Shown: positions 18,322 through 27,300, counted from the stretch's first letter. The stretch: DNA of 64,000 bases from an uncultured Acidobacteriaceae bacterium (GCA_903828675.1 CAIKND010000036.1:62001-126000); one strand, 5' to 3'. A program made the numbers and translations. Notes: generated by a model not told the origin, from the sequence alone.

Positions 18322-19785
18322 TTAGGGGTATAACCTGGCCGGCGTAATCTCCGGCTCCGGGTCCCCCGAAGCTACGATCAGCTTTTTCAACTCTTCGCGC
18401 AGTTGGCTGGCTGTCTCGCGGTACTCTTTTCTTCCGGCGAGGTTGACCAGTTCGTGCGGATCGTTGCGCTGATCGTACATCTGGTACTCATGATAATTGG
18501 TGCTGACGGAGGTGTTTGCTGCGCCGGTTGGATCGGCGACGCAATAGGTCCAGTCTTTGGTTCGGATGGCGCGGCCGGTCATGGATTCGCTGATTTGAAT
18601 GAGTTCCTTGTTTGGCCATGCCTGCCTTGCCTTTGCGTCATGCACCAACGGCAGGAAGCTTCTTCCCTTCATCGATTCCGGCACCGGGACGCCGGCCGCA
18701 TCGAGGAGCGTGGGCGCAATATCGACGATGCCGACGATCTCCTGCATCTGGCTTGCGCTTTGGAAACCAGGACCGTCGATGAGGAATGGAATGCGCAACG
18801 AGCTGTTATGAGTGCTGCGCTTGTACTCCTGATTGCGGGTCATGAAATGGCAGCCGTGATCGCTCATGAAGACAAATATCGTGTTTTCGGCAAGACCCTG
18901 TTCTTCGAGAACCTTACGGAGACGACCGACGGAGGCGTCAATGCTCTCGCATGCGCCGTAGTAGTCGGGAAGTTGCTGGTGCCAGTCGCCGGGGAAGGCG
19001 CGCAGGTCGGGCGGAACATAGGCGTTGATGAAGCGCTCAGCTGAGCCCTTGGGGCCAACCATGCGGGCCAGATCGTTCTGCTGGTGGGGTTCGAGCTGCG
19101 AGATGAGCAAGAGAAACGGCTTCTCCTGTTTCTGGCGCAGGAATTTTTCGGCGCGATCGGTGAGGAAATCGACGCGGTACTCGTCTTTGAAGGTGATGGG
19201 ATTGTTGTCGCGGTCCCAGATGGTTCCTTCGTATGGGTGGGTGGAGAACTCGAGGGCGTTGGAGCCCTCCCACAGATCGAGGAATCCTCCGCGATGCTCG
19301 ACCTTGACGGGTCCGCGGCCACCGCCCTCGGCCTCAGAGCCAGCGGCCAGGTGCCACTTGCCGATGTAGTTTGCCGTGTAGCCGGATTTGCGGAGTTCGG
19401 TGGCAAGCGTGGGCAGGTCGCTGCGAAGGCCGAGGCCGTTGTGCCACACCCCGGTCTCGGAAGCATAGCGGCCGGTGAGCATGACTGATCGCGACGGGCC
19501 GCAGACCGGCTGGTTGGTAACGGCGTGTGTGAAGTTGGTGCCGGCCGCGGCGAGCGCGTCGAGATTTGGCGTGTGGCTGGAACTGTTGAGCCCGTTGGCT
19601 CCGACAAAATCCCAACGGAACTGATCGGAGTGATAAATCACGATGTTCGGTCTGCGGTTCTTTTCCGCGGAACCGGAATTTGAACCATTGCCTGCCTCGG
19701 CAGGGCGCGGCAGTGCAGCCGCCACCCCTGCAGAAGCAGCGGCGGCGGCTGTACTGAAGAGAAAGCTTCTTCTATTTACTGACAA
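18322..19785 (-). CDS. Tat-exported type I sulfatase
   Basis: A formylglycine-dependent sulfatase of about 487 residues. I place the start at TTG 19785: it has AGGAG seven bases upstream and yields MSVNRRSFLFSTAAAAASAG, an ideal twin-arginine signal. Longer in-frame starts run into repeat DNA. The CxPSR motif reads CGPSR at about 95-99, with Cys 95 the residue converted to formylglycine, followed by SVMLTGRY. The metal-site strand is PNIVIYHSDQFR. Later motifs include FVFMSDHGCHF. It would remove sulfate esters from an imported or periplasmic glycan. It lies directly after an Oar-type receptor on the same strand, forming a receptor-sulfatase pair. No formylglycine-generating enzyme gene is visible in the window. 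Confidence 0.88.
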   Translation of the reverse strand: MSVNRRSFLFSTAAAAASAGVAAALPRPAEAGNGSNSGSAEKNRRPNIVIYHSDQFRWDFVGANGLNSSSHTPNLDALAAAGTNFTHAVTNQPVCGPSRSVMLTGRYASETGVWHNGLGLRSDLPTLATELRKSGYTANYIGKWHLAAGSEAEGGGRGPVKVEHRGGFLDLWEGSNALEFSTHPYEGTIWDRDNNPITFKDEYRVDFLTDRAEKFLRQKQEKPFLLLISQLEPHQQNDLARMVGPKGSAERFINAYVPPDLRAFPGDWHQQLPDYYGACESIDASVGRLRKVLEEQGLAENTIFVFMSDHGCHFMTRNQEYKRSTHNSSLRIPFLIDGPGFQSASQMQEIVGIVDIAPTLLDAAGVPVPESMKGRSFLPLVHDAKARQAWPNKELIQISESMTGRAIRTKDWTYCVADPTGAANTSVSTNYHEYQMYDQRNDPHELVNLAGRKEYRETASQLREELKKLIVASGDPEPEITPARLYP

Positions 19786-19840
19786 AGTTTTGCTCCTGAT
19801 CGTACTTTCCCGTGTTGGTGAAGATTGCTTGGGTAGCATC

Positions 19841-19870
19841 TGCGGCAAGGCTAAAGCCGTGCCCTTTCAA
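19841..19870. repeat. AGCC-type mini-hairpin repeat (family 2), short copy
   Basis: GCGGCAAGGCTAAAGCCGTG then CCCTTTCAA matches the second half of the copies at 7.2, 37.4 and 40.0 kb. It occupies the gap between the receptor stop and the sulfatase start. Confidence 0.55.
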
Positions 19871-19894
19871 GACGTCGACTTAATCAGAGGCTCC

Positions 19895-22800
19895 TCAGAA
19901 GTAGTACTTCATGCTCAATTGGATTTCGCGCGGATCGCTTGGATTGTCGCGAGTGGCGCTAATGGAAGCAAAGGTATTGGGAGTGGTGAAGTTGAGACTT
20001 CCGGGCTGACCTAAGTTCGGCGTATTGGTCAGGTTGAAGACCTCGGCGCGGAATTCGAAGTGGGTCTCAGCGACCGCAGGAAACTGGCGGAAGAGAGACA
20101 TGCTCAAACCATGATACGGAGGTCCTGTAACCTGCGCGGGACGCCCGCCAAGATTCGCGATACTGGCGGAGGTAGAGGTTGCAGCGGCTGGATTGACGAA
20201 TGCCGATGGGTTGAGGAACTGCTTTGCATTATGCGTACCGGCATAAGGACTCTGGCCGGGAACGAGGAGAGCATTGCAGCCGAGGCCGGCGGCGTTTGTG
20301 GTGGTGCAGGCAACGGTGAAGGGCTGTCCGTCCTGGGTGGTGAGAATCCAGTTTGTGGACCATCCGCCGGCGATGACCGAGGCCACGCCGGTGTTGAGCC
20401 AACGCTGATTTTTGCCGAAGGGGACCTGATAACTGCCGCTCACGTGGATGATGCGGCGAACGTTGATATCGCAGAGCCCGCGATCGGCGCTGATGCCCAT
20501 TCCAGCAACATAGGGAGCGCGGTAGCTGCCGACACCGTTATCAAGCATGTCGCGTGAATTGCCAAGGCACTTGGACCAGCTGAAGTTGGCGAGCAGGCTG
20601 AATCCGCTGCTGAAGCGATGCTCGACGTTGGTCTGAAGGCCGTTGTAGCTGGAAGCGCCAGAGCGCGCGATAAACGTTCCGCCGGTGGCGAAATCCGGGA
20701 AGAACGAGTTGGCCTTGACGTTTGCCGAGGGAGGCAGGATGGTGTTGACGGTGTTGGTGCTGAGGCCGACCTGTACATGGCGCGATCCGGTGCCGACATA
20801 CCCAACCTGAACAACAGTATTGGGCGAGAGTTGGTACTGGAGTTGAAGGTTGTAGGCCTGCGAGTACGAGGTCTTGGCATCGCGCGGCTCGCCGAGCAGC
20901 GTGAGGGCGGTGTTGGAGGAGGCTACACCGGCGGCGGGTGTAAGCGGCACGTTGAGCAAGCCGTTCTGGAGTGTGCCGATGGAGTTATCCGCGGTGAGCG
21001 GCGTGACGGCGTTGCTGTTGGAGTAGGACGTGGTTACCTGGAACGGGAAGTTGATGTAGTTACTGATGCTGAGGCCGTGGTTTTCATTTCCCTGATAAAA
21101 GATGCCGTAACCGCCGCGAAGGACGAGTTTGGGTAGAATCTGGTAGGAGAATCCTACGCGTGGAGCAAAGTTCTTTTTCTGCGCCTGCACCAGACCGTTG
21201 CCGCTGACCGGCGTATAGGTAATGCCGTCCTTAGCGAGCAGGGTAAGGAATGCCGCAGGGAGATTGGCGGCCTGCGATTGCGGGAAATAGAAGCGGGTTG
21301 TGCTATCGGAGGTGAGCCCAGTCTGTGCTGGCACCATATTCGCAAAGTGGCTGTTGGCTTCCTCGGGCGTGCCGATGAAGTCCCAGCGTAAGCCGAGGTT
21401 CAGCGTGAGCTTTGGAGAGATGCGCCAGTTGTCTTGCCCGTAGACGCCGATGTACGGACGCACGAGGCGAAATGCGGGTGGGAAGTTCGACGCGGACATG
21501 GCATTGGCGCCGCCGACATTGTTGAGACCGCCGGAGACCGTGGTTGCCGAGGGGTTGAGAACGAATTGGGCGCGGTCGGTGGAATTGTCTGTCGAATTGA
21601 CAACGGAAGTATAGACGCCGTTGCTGGTGAAGCTGCCGCGCGAGGTGGTGGGGGTAAGTGTGGGAGCGGCGATGTACTGGTACTCGCTGCCGAGGCGGAT
21701 CTGATGATGGCCGCGATCTATGGAGACATTTTCTGAAACCTGGAAGATATCGCTGGCCTTGTCGCTGGGCATAGTGCCAGGGGAGCCGATTGCGGAAAGC
21801 TGACCAAAGTTCAGCGAGGGCAATCCGCCGTTGGTGGGGATCTGCGGAACACCCAGGATGCCGTATTGGGCCGGAATCCCCATTACATTTGCATCGAATT
21901 GACGGCGCGCATCGGCGACGCGGCTATAACCGGCGCGAACCTCGAGCACCAGTCTGGGAGTGAATACATGGGTTTCGCTGATGGCTTCGTTCTGTGACTC
22001 GGTCCAACCTGTACCCGGGCGAGATGCGCCGCCGTCGGCAACTCCGGCAAACGGGCTGGGCTGGTACTGCGTATTTTTAACAAAGCTGTAGCGCCCGAAA
22101 GCCGAGTCTCTCTCGCTGAAGATCTGATCGAAACGAGTGTCGAAGCCGTTGATGTTCGTGGTTGAAGCTGGGCTGGCGGTGTAGTTATTGACCAGTGTGG
22201 CCGAGGTGGGCGCCGGGTAAAGCTTGAGCAGTGCGATGGCTGCGGCGTTGAGGCGCGCGGAGGGCAGAGCATTGAGAAGGGCCTTGTTGGCAGCGGTGGT
22301 GAAGTCGGTGGTGTTCCCAATGGCGCCGGAGTAGAAGGGGTCGCGCACAAACCCGACTGCTGTTGCTGAAAGCCCGGTAACTGGATCGATACCGCCAGAA
22401 CTGACAGGGCGGCTTGTGGCCGGATCGAAGACGGTACCGCTGGGGAAGATGCGCCCGAGAAGGTCAGTCTTGGTTCCGCTTTGCAGGGTGATCAGATCCT
22501 GAAGGTTGGTGAATCCGCTGGAGGCTTCGGCGGCCGTGGGCACGGTCTGCGTAAAGGTCTTTCCTTTGACGATGCGGGTTCCCTGATAGTCGAAGAAGAA
22601 GAATGTCTTGTCGTGGCCGTTGTAGAGATGAGGTATCTTTACCGGGCCGCCGAGGGTTCCACCGAACTGATTCTGCCGGAATTTTGGCTTACGCTGGGTG
22701 CTGAGAACAAAGTAATCCTTTGCGTCGAATAAGTCGTTGCGCACGAACTCCCACAAGTCGCCATGATAGGCGTTGGTGCCGGACTTGGTGGTGACGTTCA

Positions 22801-23599
22801 AGACGGCTCCTGCGGCGTGGCCGAACTCGGCCGAGTAGTCGCTCGTCTGCACGGTGAATTCGCGCAGCGCGTCGGGCGGAGGCAGGACGACGAACTGGGC
22901 CTGATTCACAAGATCGGCGATGGCGACGTTGTCGTCCATTCCGTCGAGCAGGTAATCATTCTGGGTGCGGCGGGAGCCGTTGGCGGTGAACGAACCGCTG
23001 GCCTGCAGGCCGCGGCTGTCGTTCTGAGCGATGGTGACGCCGGGGGACAATTGCGCCAGAAAGGCCGCGTTACGGCCATTCAAGGGCAGGTCGTTAATGA
23101 CTTTCTGATCGACGAGTTGCTGAATGGAGGAGGATTGTGTTTCGAGAATGGGACCGGCGGATGTGACCTCAATCTGCTGCGTCACTTCGCCGACCTGCAA
23201 CTTGGGATCGATCTCAAGGTGGCCCTGCACGGTCACTTCCACTTTCGACTGTACGGAGGTTTGGAAGCCCGCCTTTTTGACGGTGAGAGTGTAGCTGCCG
23301 ATCTTCAGGGGGCTGAAGCTGTAGCTGCCATCCTGGCCGGATTGCCGCGTCTGGGTGCGACCGGTAGAAGCGTCTGTGATGGTGAGCGTCGCGCCCGGGA
23401 TGGAAGCTCCCGAGCTATCGAAAACCGTACCGACTATAGAGCCTGTGTCCACCTGCGCTTGCATAAACCGCTGCGACAGGGGGAGGAATAAAAGCAATAT
23501 TGCCAGATACCAGTAGCGTTTTATGCCGAAGGGCCTTGAATACAATTCCGTCTCGAATTTGCTGTCATTATTCACGCTTTGCCTCATTTGTGTGGCCAT
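19895..23599 (-). CDS. Oar-type TonB-dependent outer-membrane receptor
   Basis: About 1234 residues from the ATG at 23599, chosen because AAGGAG lies six bases upstream; the frame is open a further 25 codons. A positively charged N-terminus and one hydrophobic stretch (YWYLAILLLFLPLS) ending MQAQ form a long signal peptide. A carboxypeptidase-regulatory domain (TGSIVGTVFDSSGASIPGAT) follows, then the plug (DLPLNGRNAAFLAQLSPGV; QTSDYSAEFGHAAGAVLNVT) and a barrel ending LSMKYYF. It is homologous to the receptor at 3502 but clearly diverged. The downstream sulfatase suggests a sulfated ligand (inference). A separate promoter with a palindrome lies just upstream, after a terminator-like hairpin. 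Confidence 0.87.
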   Translation of the reverse strand: MATQMRQSVNNDSKFETELYSRPFGIKRYWYLAILLLFLPLSQRFMQAQVDTGSIVGTVFDSSGASIPGATLTITDASTGRTQTRQSGQDGSYSFSPLKIGSYTLTVKKAGFQTSVQSKVEVTVQGHLEIDPKLQVGEVTQQIEVTSAGPILETQSSSIQQLVDQKVINDLPLNGRNAAFLAQLSPGVTIAQNDSRGLQASGSFTANGSRRTQNDYLLDGMDDNVAIADLVNQAQFVVLPPPDALREFTVQTSDYSAEFGHAAGAVLNVTTKSGTNAYHGDLWEFVRNDLFDAKDYFVLSTQRKPKFRQNQFGGTLGGPVKIPHLYNGHDKTFFFFDYQGTRIVKGKTFTQTVPTAAEASSGFTNLQDLITLQSGTKTDLLGRIFPSGTVFDPATSRPVSSGGIDPVTGLSATAVGFVRDPFYSGAIGNTTDFTTAANKALLNALPSARLNAAAIALLKLYPAPTSATLVNNYTASPASTTNINGFDTRFDQIFSERDSAFGRYSFVKNTQYQPSPFAGVADGGASRPGTGWTESQNEAISETHVFTPRLVLEVRAGYSRVADARRQFDANVMGIPAQYGILGVPQIPTNGGLPSLNFGQLSAIGSPGTMPSDKASDIFQVSENVSIDRGHHQIRLGSEYQYIAAPTLTPTTSRGSFTSNGVYTSVVNSTDNSTDRAQFVLNPSATTVSGGLNNVGGANAMSASNFPPAFRLVRPYIGVYGQDNWRISPKLTLNLGLRWDFIGTPEEANSHFANMVPAQTGLTSDSTTRFYFPQSQAANLPAAFLTLLAKDGITYTPVSGNGLVQAQKKNFAPRVGFSYQILPKLVLRGGYGIFYQGNENHGLSISNYINFPFQVTTSYSNSNAVTPLTADNSIGTLQNGLLNVPLTPAAGVASSNTALTLLGEPRDAKTSYSQAYNLQLQYQLSPNTVVQVGYVGTGSRHVQVGLSTNTVNTILPPSANVKANSFFPDFATGGTFIARSGASSYNGLQTNVEHRFSSGFSLLANFSWSKCLGNSRDMLDNGVGSYRAPYVAGMGISADRGLCDINVRRIIHVSGSYQVPFGKNQRWLNTGVASVIAGGWSTNWILTTQDGQPFTVACTTTNAAGLGCNALLVPGQSPYAGTHNAKQFLNPSAFVNPAAATSTSASIANLGGRPAQVTGPPYHGLSMSLFRQFPAVAETHFEFRAEVFNLTNTPNLGQPGSLNFTTPNTFASISATRDNPSDPREIQLSMKYYF

Positions 23600-23640
23600 C
23601 CTGAGCTCCTTACTGTTCTTGCATCTGTTATTAACAACTG

Positions 23641-23674
23641 CGCAAAGTAATGCTTTGCGAGTGACTTCAGTCAA
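23641..23674 (-). promoter_or_regulatory. Candidate promoter with palindromic operator for the 23.6-kb receptor
   Basis: On the minus strand TTGACT (23674-23669), a 17-base spacer and ATTACT (23651-23646) form a plausible promoter about 45 bases before the ATG. The -10 is embedded in a perfect inverted repeat CGCAAAG-N5-CTTTGCG (23641-23659), an operator-like arrangement. Confidence 0.42.
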
Positions 23675-23685
23675 GAGAACTTACC

Positions 23686-23730
23686 GTTAAAAAACAAAGA
23701 CCCACCACGCTTCGCAGCGGGGTGGGTCTT
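23686..23730 (-). terminator. Strong minus-strand terminator upstream of the receptor gene
   Basis: Reading the minus strand, AAGACCCACC and CGCT pair with AGCG and GGTGGGTCTT around a TCGC-type loop, with one internal mismatch. The stem is followed by TTTGTTTTTTAACGG. No annotated minus-strand gene ends here, so it terminates either a small RNA or an attenuated leader of the receptor transcript. Confidence 0.65.
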
Positions 23731-23953
23731 GGGTACTCCGATACTTTGTGTTCGGGAACTAACCCATTGGACGCACTCTCGCGACACCGCCCTGACAGCA
23801 GCACATACAGATCGCGAGTGTGAGTGAACGGGCCATAGAATCCCTTACCTGCAGGGCAGCAAATGCACGCCTCCGTCCGGCAGGTCTTCGTAGAGTAAAG
23901 TGAAACCCCTTCTGTGTCAAACCAGACACGGGATTGTTGAGTACCTAAGAAAA
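23695..23953 (-). ncRNA. Candidate structured small RNA or leader RNA
   Basis: Between the receptor promoter and the divergent regulator the minus strand has no convincing gene but considerable pairing potential. A closing helix CTTAGGTACTC (plus 23951-23941) pairs with GAGTACCCAAG (plus 23738-23728), ten pairs and one mismatch over roughly 200 bases. Inside are GTGTC-N6-GACAC, CCTGC/GCAGG and ACTCGCGA/TCGCGAGAGT helices. The strong terminator follows at once. No known RNA family was recognised; the tmRNA, RNase P and tRNA-like signatures I looked for are absent. A 163-codon frame overlaps the region but runs through the terminator. This call rests on base pairing alone. Confidence 0.38.
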
Positions 23954-24380
23954 GCTCAGATTGCTGCACCTGCTGGGAGTTTTTGAAACCGGTAGCGTCT
24001 TGCGCCGGGGCGAATTCGGCCTGTTTGATGGCGCGGAGAATCGCTTCGAGCAGAGTTGCCAACCCGGAACGGCAACGCAATGCTTGCATCGCAAGGAATC
24101 CCATCGTCTGCCGCCAGCAACGAGATGAAGTCACTTTCATGCCAGGTTTGCCCCTCACGGACCGAGAGCTAGCCGATAGCTGTGCTCATCCCGCGGCAAT
24201 CTCTCAATGCAGAATTGCGCAGTTCAAGCTGCCAGTTTTCGCTACGCCTGATTGTTCTTCGCAATTCTGTGGCGGATACTGGGCCACCTGGAAACGTACT
24301 GTCAAGTCACGGGGGGGCCAATGACGGTTACATACGCATTGCACCGTATAACTCTTTTTATATCTTTACGATAAAGGCCA

Positions 24381-24412
24381 CCGCGTGACATTTGCAAACG
24401 GATGTCACGCGG
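24381..24412. promoter_or_regulatory. Perfect inverted repeat before the regulator gene
   Basis: CCGCGTGACAT (24381-24391) and ATGTCACGCGG (24402-24412) are exact complements separated by ten bases. The dyad lies just before the chosen start at 24429, where an operator for autoregulation or a leader hairpin would be expected. No T-run follows, so it is not a standard terminator. Confidence 0.5.
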
Positions 24413-24428
24413 TGTTAGGCTATCGGCC

Positions 24429-25610
24429 ATGCACAAGGACCTGCCAACCGAGCCGTTGAAAGTTTCGTCGGCCCAGGCGTTGGAGCATCTGGATGCAATT
24501 TGCGCGAGTCCCTTCTTCATCACGAGCAAACGTTGCCAGGAATTCCTCCGCTATGTGGTTCTGGAGACCATCCAGGGGCGGGGAGACTTGATCAAGGAGC
24601 GCAATATAGCGCACGAGGTATTCGGAAAAGGGAACAACTTCGAACCCGGCGAGTACTCGCTGGTGCGCGTGAAGGCGGGAGAGGTAAGGAAGCGGCTATC
24701 GGACTATTACCAGTCGACACCGGATAACGGGTTCAAGATCGAACTACCATTGGGCGGTTATGTTCCCCGGATACACAGTTCTGGGGAATCTGCGACCACT
24801 GCCCTGCCGCCTGAAGGAGTGAAGATTGACGCCGCAAAGCCATTCAACAGACGCAGGTTCGCCTGGATGGCTGGCGGGACACTGGGGATTCTGGGGGCCG
24901 CGAGCCTTTTCCCGATTCTGCACCAGAAAGCCACGCCTTTGGATGTATTCTGGCGGCCGGTGTTTGCAACCAAGGCACCGCTACTCATCTTCATTCCAGT
25001 GATGCGCGATAAAGACGGAAAGCTGACGGAGTGGGTTGGAATTGGCCCGACGGCCTCACTGAGGCGCGCCGCGGACTTTTTGACGGAGCACCACTATCCA
25101 TACCACCTGCGATTTGGCGCAGAGTTGACCTATTCTCAACTGCGCGAACAGCCAAGCCTGATTTTGGGAGGCTTCGACGCAGATTGGACGATGCGGATGG
25201 CCGGCGGCCTGCGCTTTGCTCCTACCCATATGGACGGGACAGGCGAGCGTGGCTTTATCGACAATCAGACCAAGCAAGTATGGAAAGCGATCAGGAACCC
25301 ATCTAACCCTTATGCCGATGCGGACAGAGAGATCAAGAGCCCGCCGAACCCTTACGTTGATGTGGACTACGGGATCTTGTGCCGACTATTCGATGCCGCG
25401 ACAGGCCAGATCCGGCTGCTGGCTGTGGGCACGCAAACCTTCGGCACGGAAGGCGCAGCCAATCTTCTGTTCTCTCCCGAACTATTTGCCGCAGTGGTAC
25501 AGCAGGCACCTCACGACTGGGAAACAAAGAACTTTCAGGCTGTAATCCGCGTGTCGGTGATCGGGACGACCACGTCTTCTCCTCAATTGGTGGCAACCCA
25601 CTTCTGGTAA
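24429..25610 (+). CDS. Membrane-anchored regulator-like protein with acidobacterial N-terminal domain
   Basis: About 393 residues. The first 115 contain a pattern I associate with many Acidobacteriota proteins, where it precedes a membrane helix and diverse C-terminal modules: SPFFITSKRCQEFLRYVV, then LIKERNIAHEVFGK and VRVKAGEVRKRLSDYY, ending in IELPLGGYVP. It is often compared to a winged-helix regulator, but DNA binding is unproven. RRRFAWMAGG plus a hydrophobic stretch (about 140-165) form a single transmembrane segment, and the last 220 residues should be periplasmic, possibly a ligand sensor. That part holds a near-duplication, NPYADAD then NPYVDVD. ATG 24429 is preferred to 24402, which lies inside a perfect palindrome. 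It is divergent from the receptor-sulfatase cluster and is its likely controller (inference). Confidence 0.6.
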   Translation: MHKDLPTEPLKVSSAQALEHLDAICASPFFITSKRCQEFLRYVVLETIQGRGDLIKERNIAHEVFGKGNNFEPGEYSLVRVKAGEVRKRLSDYYQSTPDNGFKIELPLGGYVPRIHSSGESATTALPPEGVKIDAAKPFNRRRFAWMAGGTLGILGAASLFPILHQKATPLDVFWRPVFATKAPLLIFIPVMRDKDGKLTEWVGIGPTASLRRAADFLTEHHYPYHLRFGAELTYSQLREQPSLILGGFDADWTMRMAGGLRFAPTHMDGTGERGFIDNQTKQVWKAIRNPSNPYADADREIKSPPNPYVDVDYGILCRLFDAATGQIRLLAVGTQTFGTEGAANLLFSPELFAAVVQQAPHDWETKNFQAVIRVSVIGTTTSSPQLVATHFW

Positions 25611-25626
25611 GCACTGGCTGGCACGA

Positions 25627-27120
25627 CTACGCCTGCCTGCGATCGGGGAGTTTCGACCGGAGCTTTTCGAGGCGCTCAAGAAGGTGCTTCTGGAGAGATG
25701 CATACTGCGACAAGCCGTAGAGATTCTTCGTCTCCTGCGGATCGGCTTGAAGATCGTAGAGTTCAAACTCCTGCGGATCGAGAACATAGTGGATGAGCTT
25801 GTAGCGATCGGTGCGGATTCCGCGGCAGGGGCGAACGGCTTCAGGGTTGGGCCATTCGTAGTACTCGTAATACCATTCGGGACGGAAGGCGGGATCAGGC
25901 GCCTTGGCGAGGGGCAGCATGCTCTTGCCCTGCATATGCGCGGGAATCGGAAGCCCGGCAAGGTCAAGCAGGGTAGGAGCGATATCGACGTCGAGGACAG
26001 CCTCGGTGCGCACGGTGCCCGCGGGAATTCGTTTGGGATAACGCACCATCATGGGTATGCGGATGGATGGCTCGTGCATGAGGCGCTTATCGAACATACG
26101 CCACTCGCCTAGAAAATAGCCATGATCGGAGCTATGAACGATGGCGGTATCTTCGAGAATTTTCTTCTTGCCGAGATAGCTCAAGACGCGGCCGATGTTC
26201 TCATCTACGGCGACAAGGCCGGAGTAGTAATCCTTCACGATGCCTTCGAGGGAGCCGCAGGCAGGGTGGGTGGGCGTAGTGCCAATCTTGTTCTCGGCAT
26301 CGATGAAGCCTTTCGGTTTTCCTGGATACCCCTTAAGGTCGTCATCGAAGGTTGCAGGCTTGGGAATGACTGTCCCTCGATATAAGTCGAGATGCCGGCG
26401 AGCGCGGAAGAATGGCTCGTGCGGAGCGACAAACCAGATGAGCAGGCAGAAGGGCTTGTCACCGCGGTCTTCATCGAGCCATGCCAGGGCACGGTCAACC
26501 GTAAGATCGTCCGGATACACATCGTGAAATTGCCGCTCCGGCCCGACCTTTCCCTTGCGGCCCTCTTTGAAGATCGGATTGGCGTAGTTATTGGACGGAT
26601 CGTTGTGGCCGAAATAATAGTCCCAGTAACGATCTTCGACGCCGTTGCGTATGTGCACTTTGCCGAGTATGGCGACTTCGTAGCCGGCTTCGCGAAGGAT
26701 GTCAGTAACGAGGGGAATATCGGACGGCAAAGGAACATTGAGGCGCTCGTTGGACAGTGCGCCGGAGGACCGGGAGTAAAGGCCGGTGAGCACTGTGGCA
26801 CGCGCAGGTGCGCAGAGGGCGTTGGTGCAGAAGGCATTCTGAAAGAGCATGCCTTCGGCGCCGATACGGTCGTGGTTGGGCGTCTTGAGAATCGGATTGC
26901 CGGCGATGGAGAGTGCATCGGCTCGCTGACCTTCACCGAAGAAGAAGACCAGGTTGGGCCGTTTCGCCTTTGGTTCAGCCAACAACGCGGACGGCGCCAC
27001 AGAGGAAGCAAACGCCGCGCCTGCAATGGCGAGAGAGCCTTGCAGAAGGTCGCGCCGGGTTGGACCGGCATGGTTGCAGGTATCATCGATTTCGCTTGCG
27101 CGCTGACTGGAATCCGGCAC
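25627..27120 (-). CDS. Tat-exported type I sulfatase, second copy
   Basis: About 497 residues starting at GTG 27120, selected because AGGGAG lies seven bases upstream and the frame before it is low-quality. TRRDLLQGSLAIAGAAFAS is a twin-arginine signal. The formylglycine motif is CAPAR at about 103-107, followed by ATVLTGLY. The segment that normally offers an Asp pair for calcium reads PNLVFFFGEGQRAD, so Glu would have to take that role. Later DHGYFLGEW and the KLIHYV region are typical of the family. It is convergent with the regulator gene, only 16 bases between stops. It follows the heparinase II/III-like gene on the same strand, separated by a strong hairpin. Sulfatase fold is sure; substrate unknown. 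Confidence 0.84.
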   Translation of the reverse strand: MPDSSQRASEIDDTCNHAGPTRRDLLQGSLAIAGAAFASSVAPSALLAEPKAKRPNLVFFFGEGQRADALSIAGNPILKTPNHDRIGAEGMLFQNAFCTNALCAPARATVLTGLYSRSSGALSNERLNVPLPSDIPLVTDILREAGYEVAILGKVHIRNGVEDRYWDYYFGHNDPSNNYANPIFKEGRKGKVGPERQFHDVYPDDLTVDRALAWLDEDRGDKPFCLLIWFVAPHEPFFRARRHLDLYRGTVIPKPATFDDDLKGYPGKPKGFIDAENKIGTTPTHPACGSLEGIVKDYYSGLVAVDENIGRVLSYLGKKKILEDTAIVHSSDHGYFLGEWRMFDKRLMHEPSIRIPMMVRYPKRIPAGTVRTEAVLDVDIAPTLLDLAGLPIPAHMQGKSMLPLAKAPDPAFRPEWYYEYYEWPNPEAVRPCRGIRTDRYKLIHYVLDPQEFELYDLQADPQETKNLYGLSQYASLQKHLLERLEKLRSKLPDRRQA

Positions 27121-27246
27121 TTGAATTCTCCCTGGACTGATGGAACTGCGTGAAGGATGAATAGATTGGAATGGTGGCCCGACTGTCCGCATATGAGCCC
27201 GCAGCACTGCCGCTGCCACATCGCCGCTGAAACTCTTTAAGCCAAG

Positions 27247-27284
27247 ACAACTGTGCCTCTTCAAGGGAGAAGAGGCACAGTTGT
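27247..27284 (-). terminator. Long perfect hairpin between heparinase-like and sulfatase genes
   Basis: A 15-bp perfect stem ACAACTGTGCCTCTT/AAGAGGCACAGTTGT with an 8-base loop begins 17 bases after the stop of the minus-strand heparinase-like gene. No long T-run follows on either strand, so it may end transcription weakly or protect the 3' end. Confidence 0.55.
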
Positions 27285-27300
27285 GTTATGTCAACCAATT

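Noticed and set aside
23667-24158. A 163-codon minus-strand frame upstream of the Oar-type receptor
   Set aside because: It runs through a strong terminator hairpin and has no recognisable domain; a structured RNA or leader explains the region better.
24402-24428. ATG 24402 as the start of the membrane-anchored regulator
   Set aside because: It lies inside the right arm of a perfect inverted repeat and has no ribosome site; the domain is complete from 24429.
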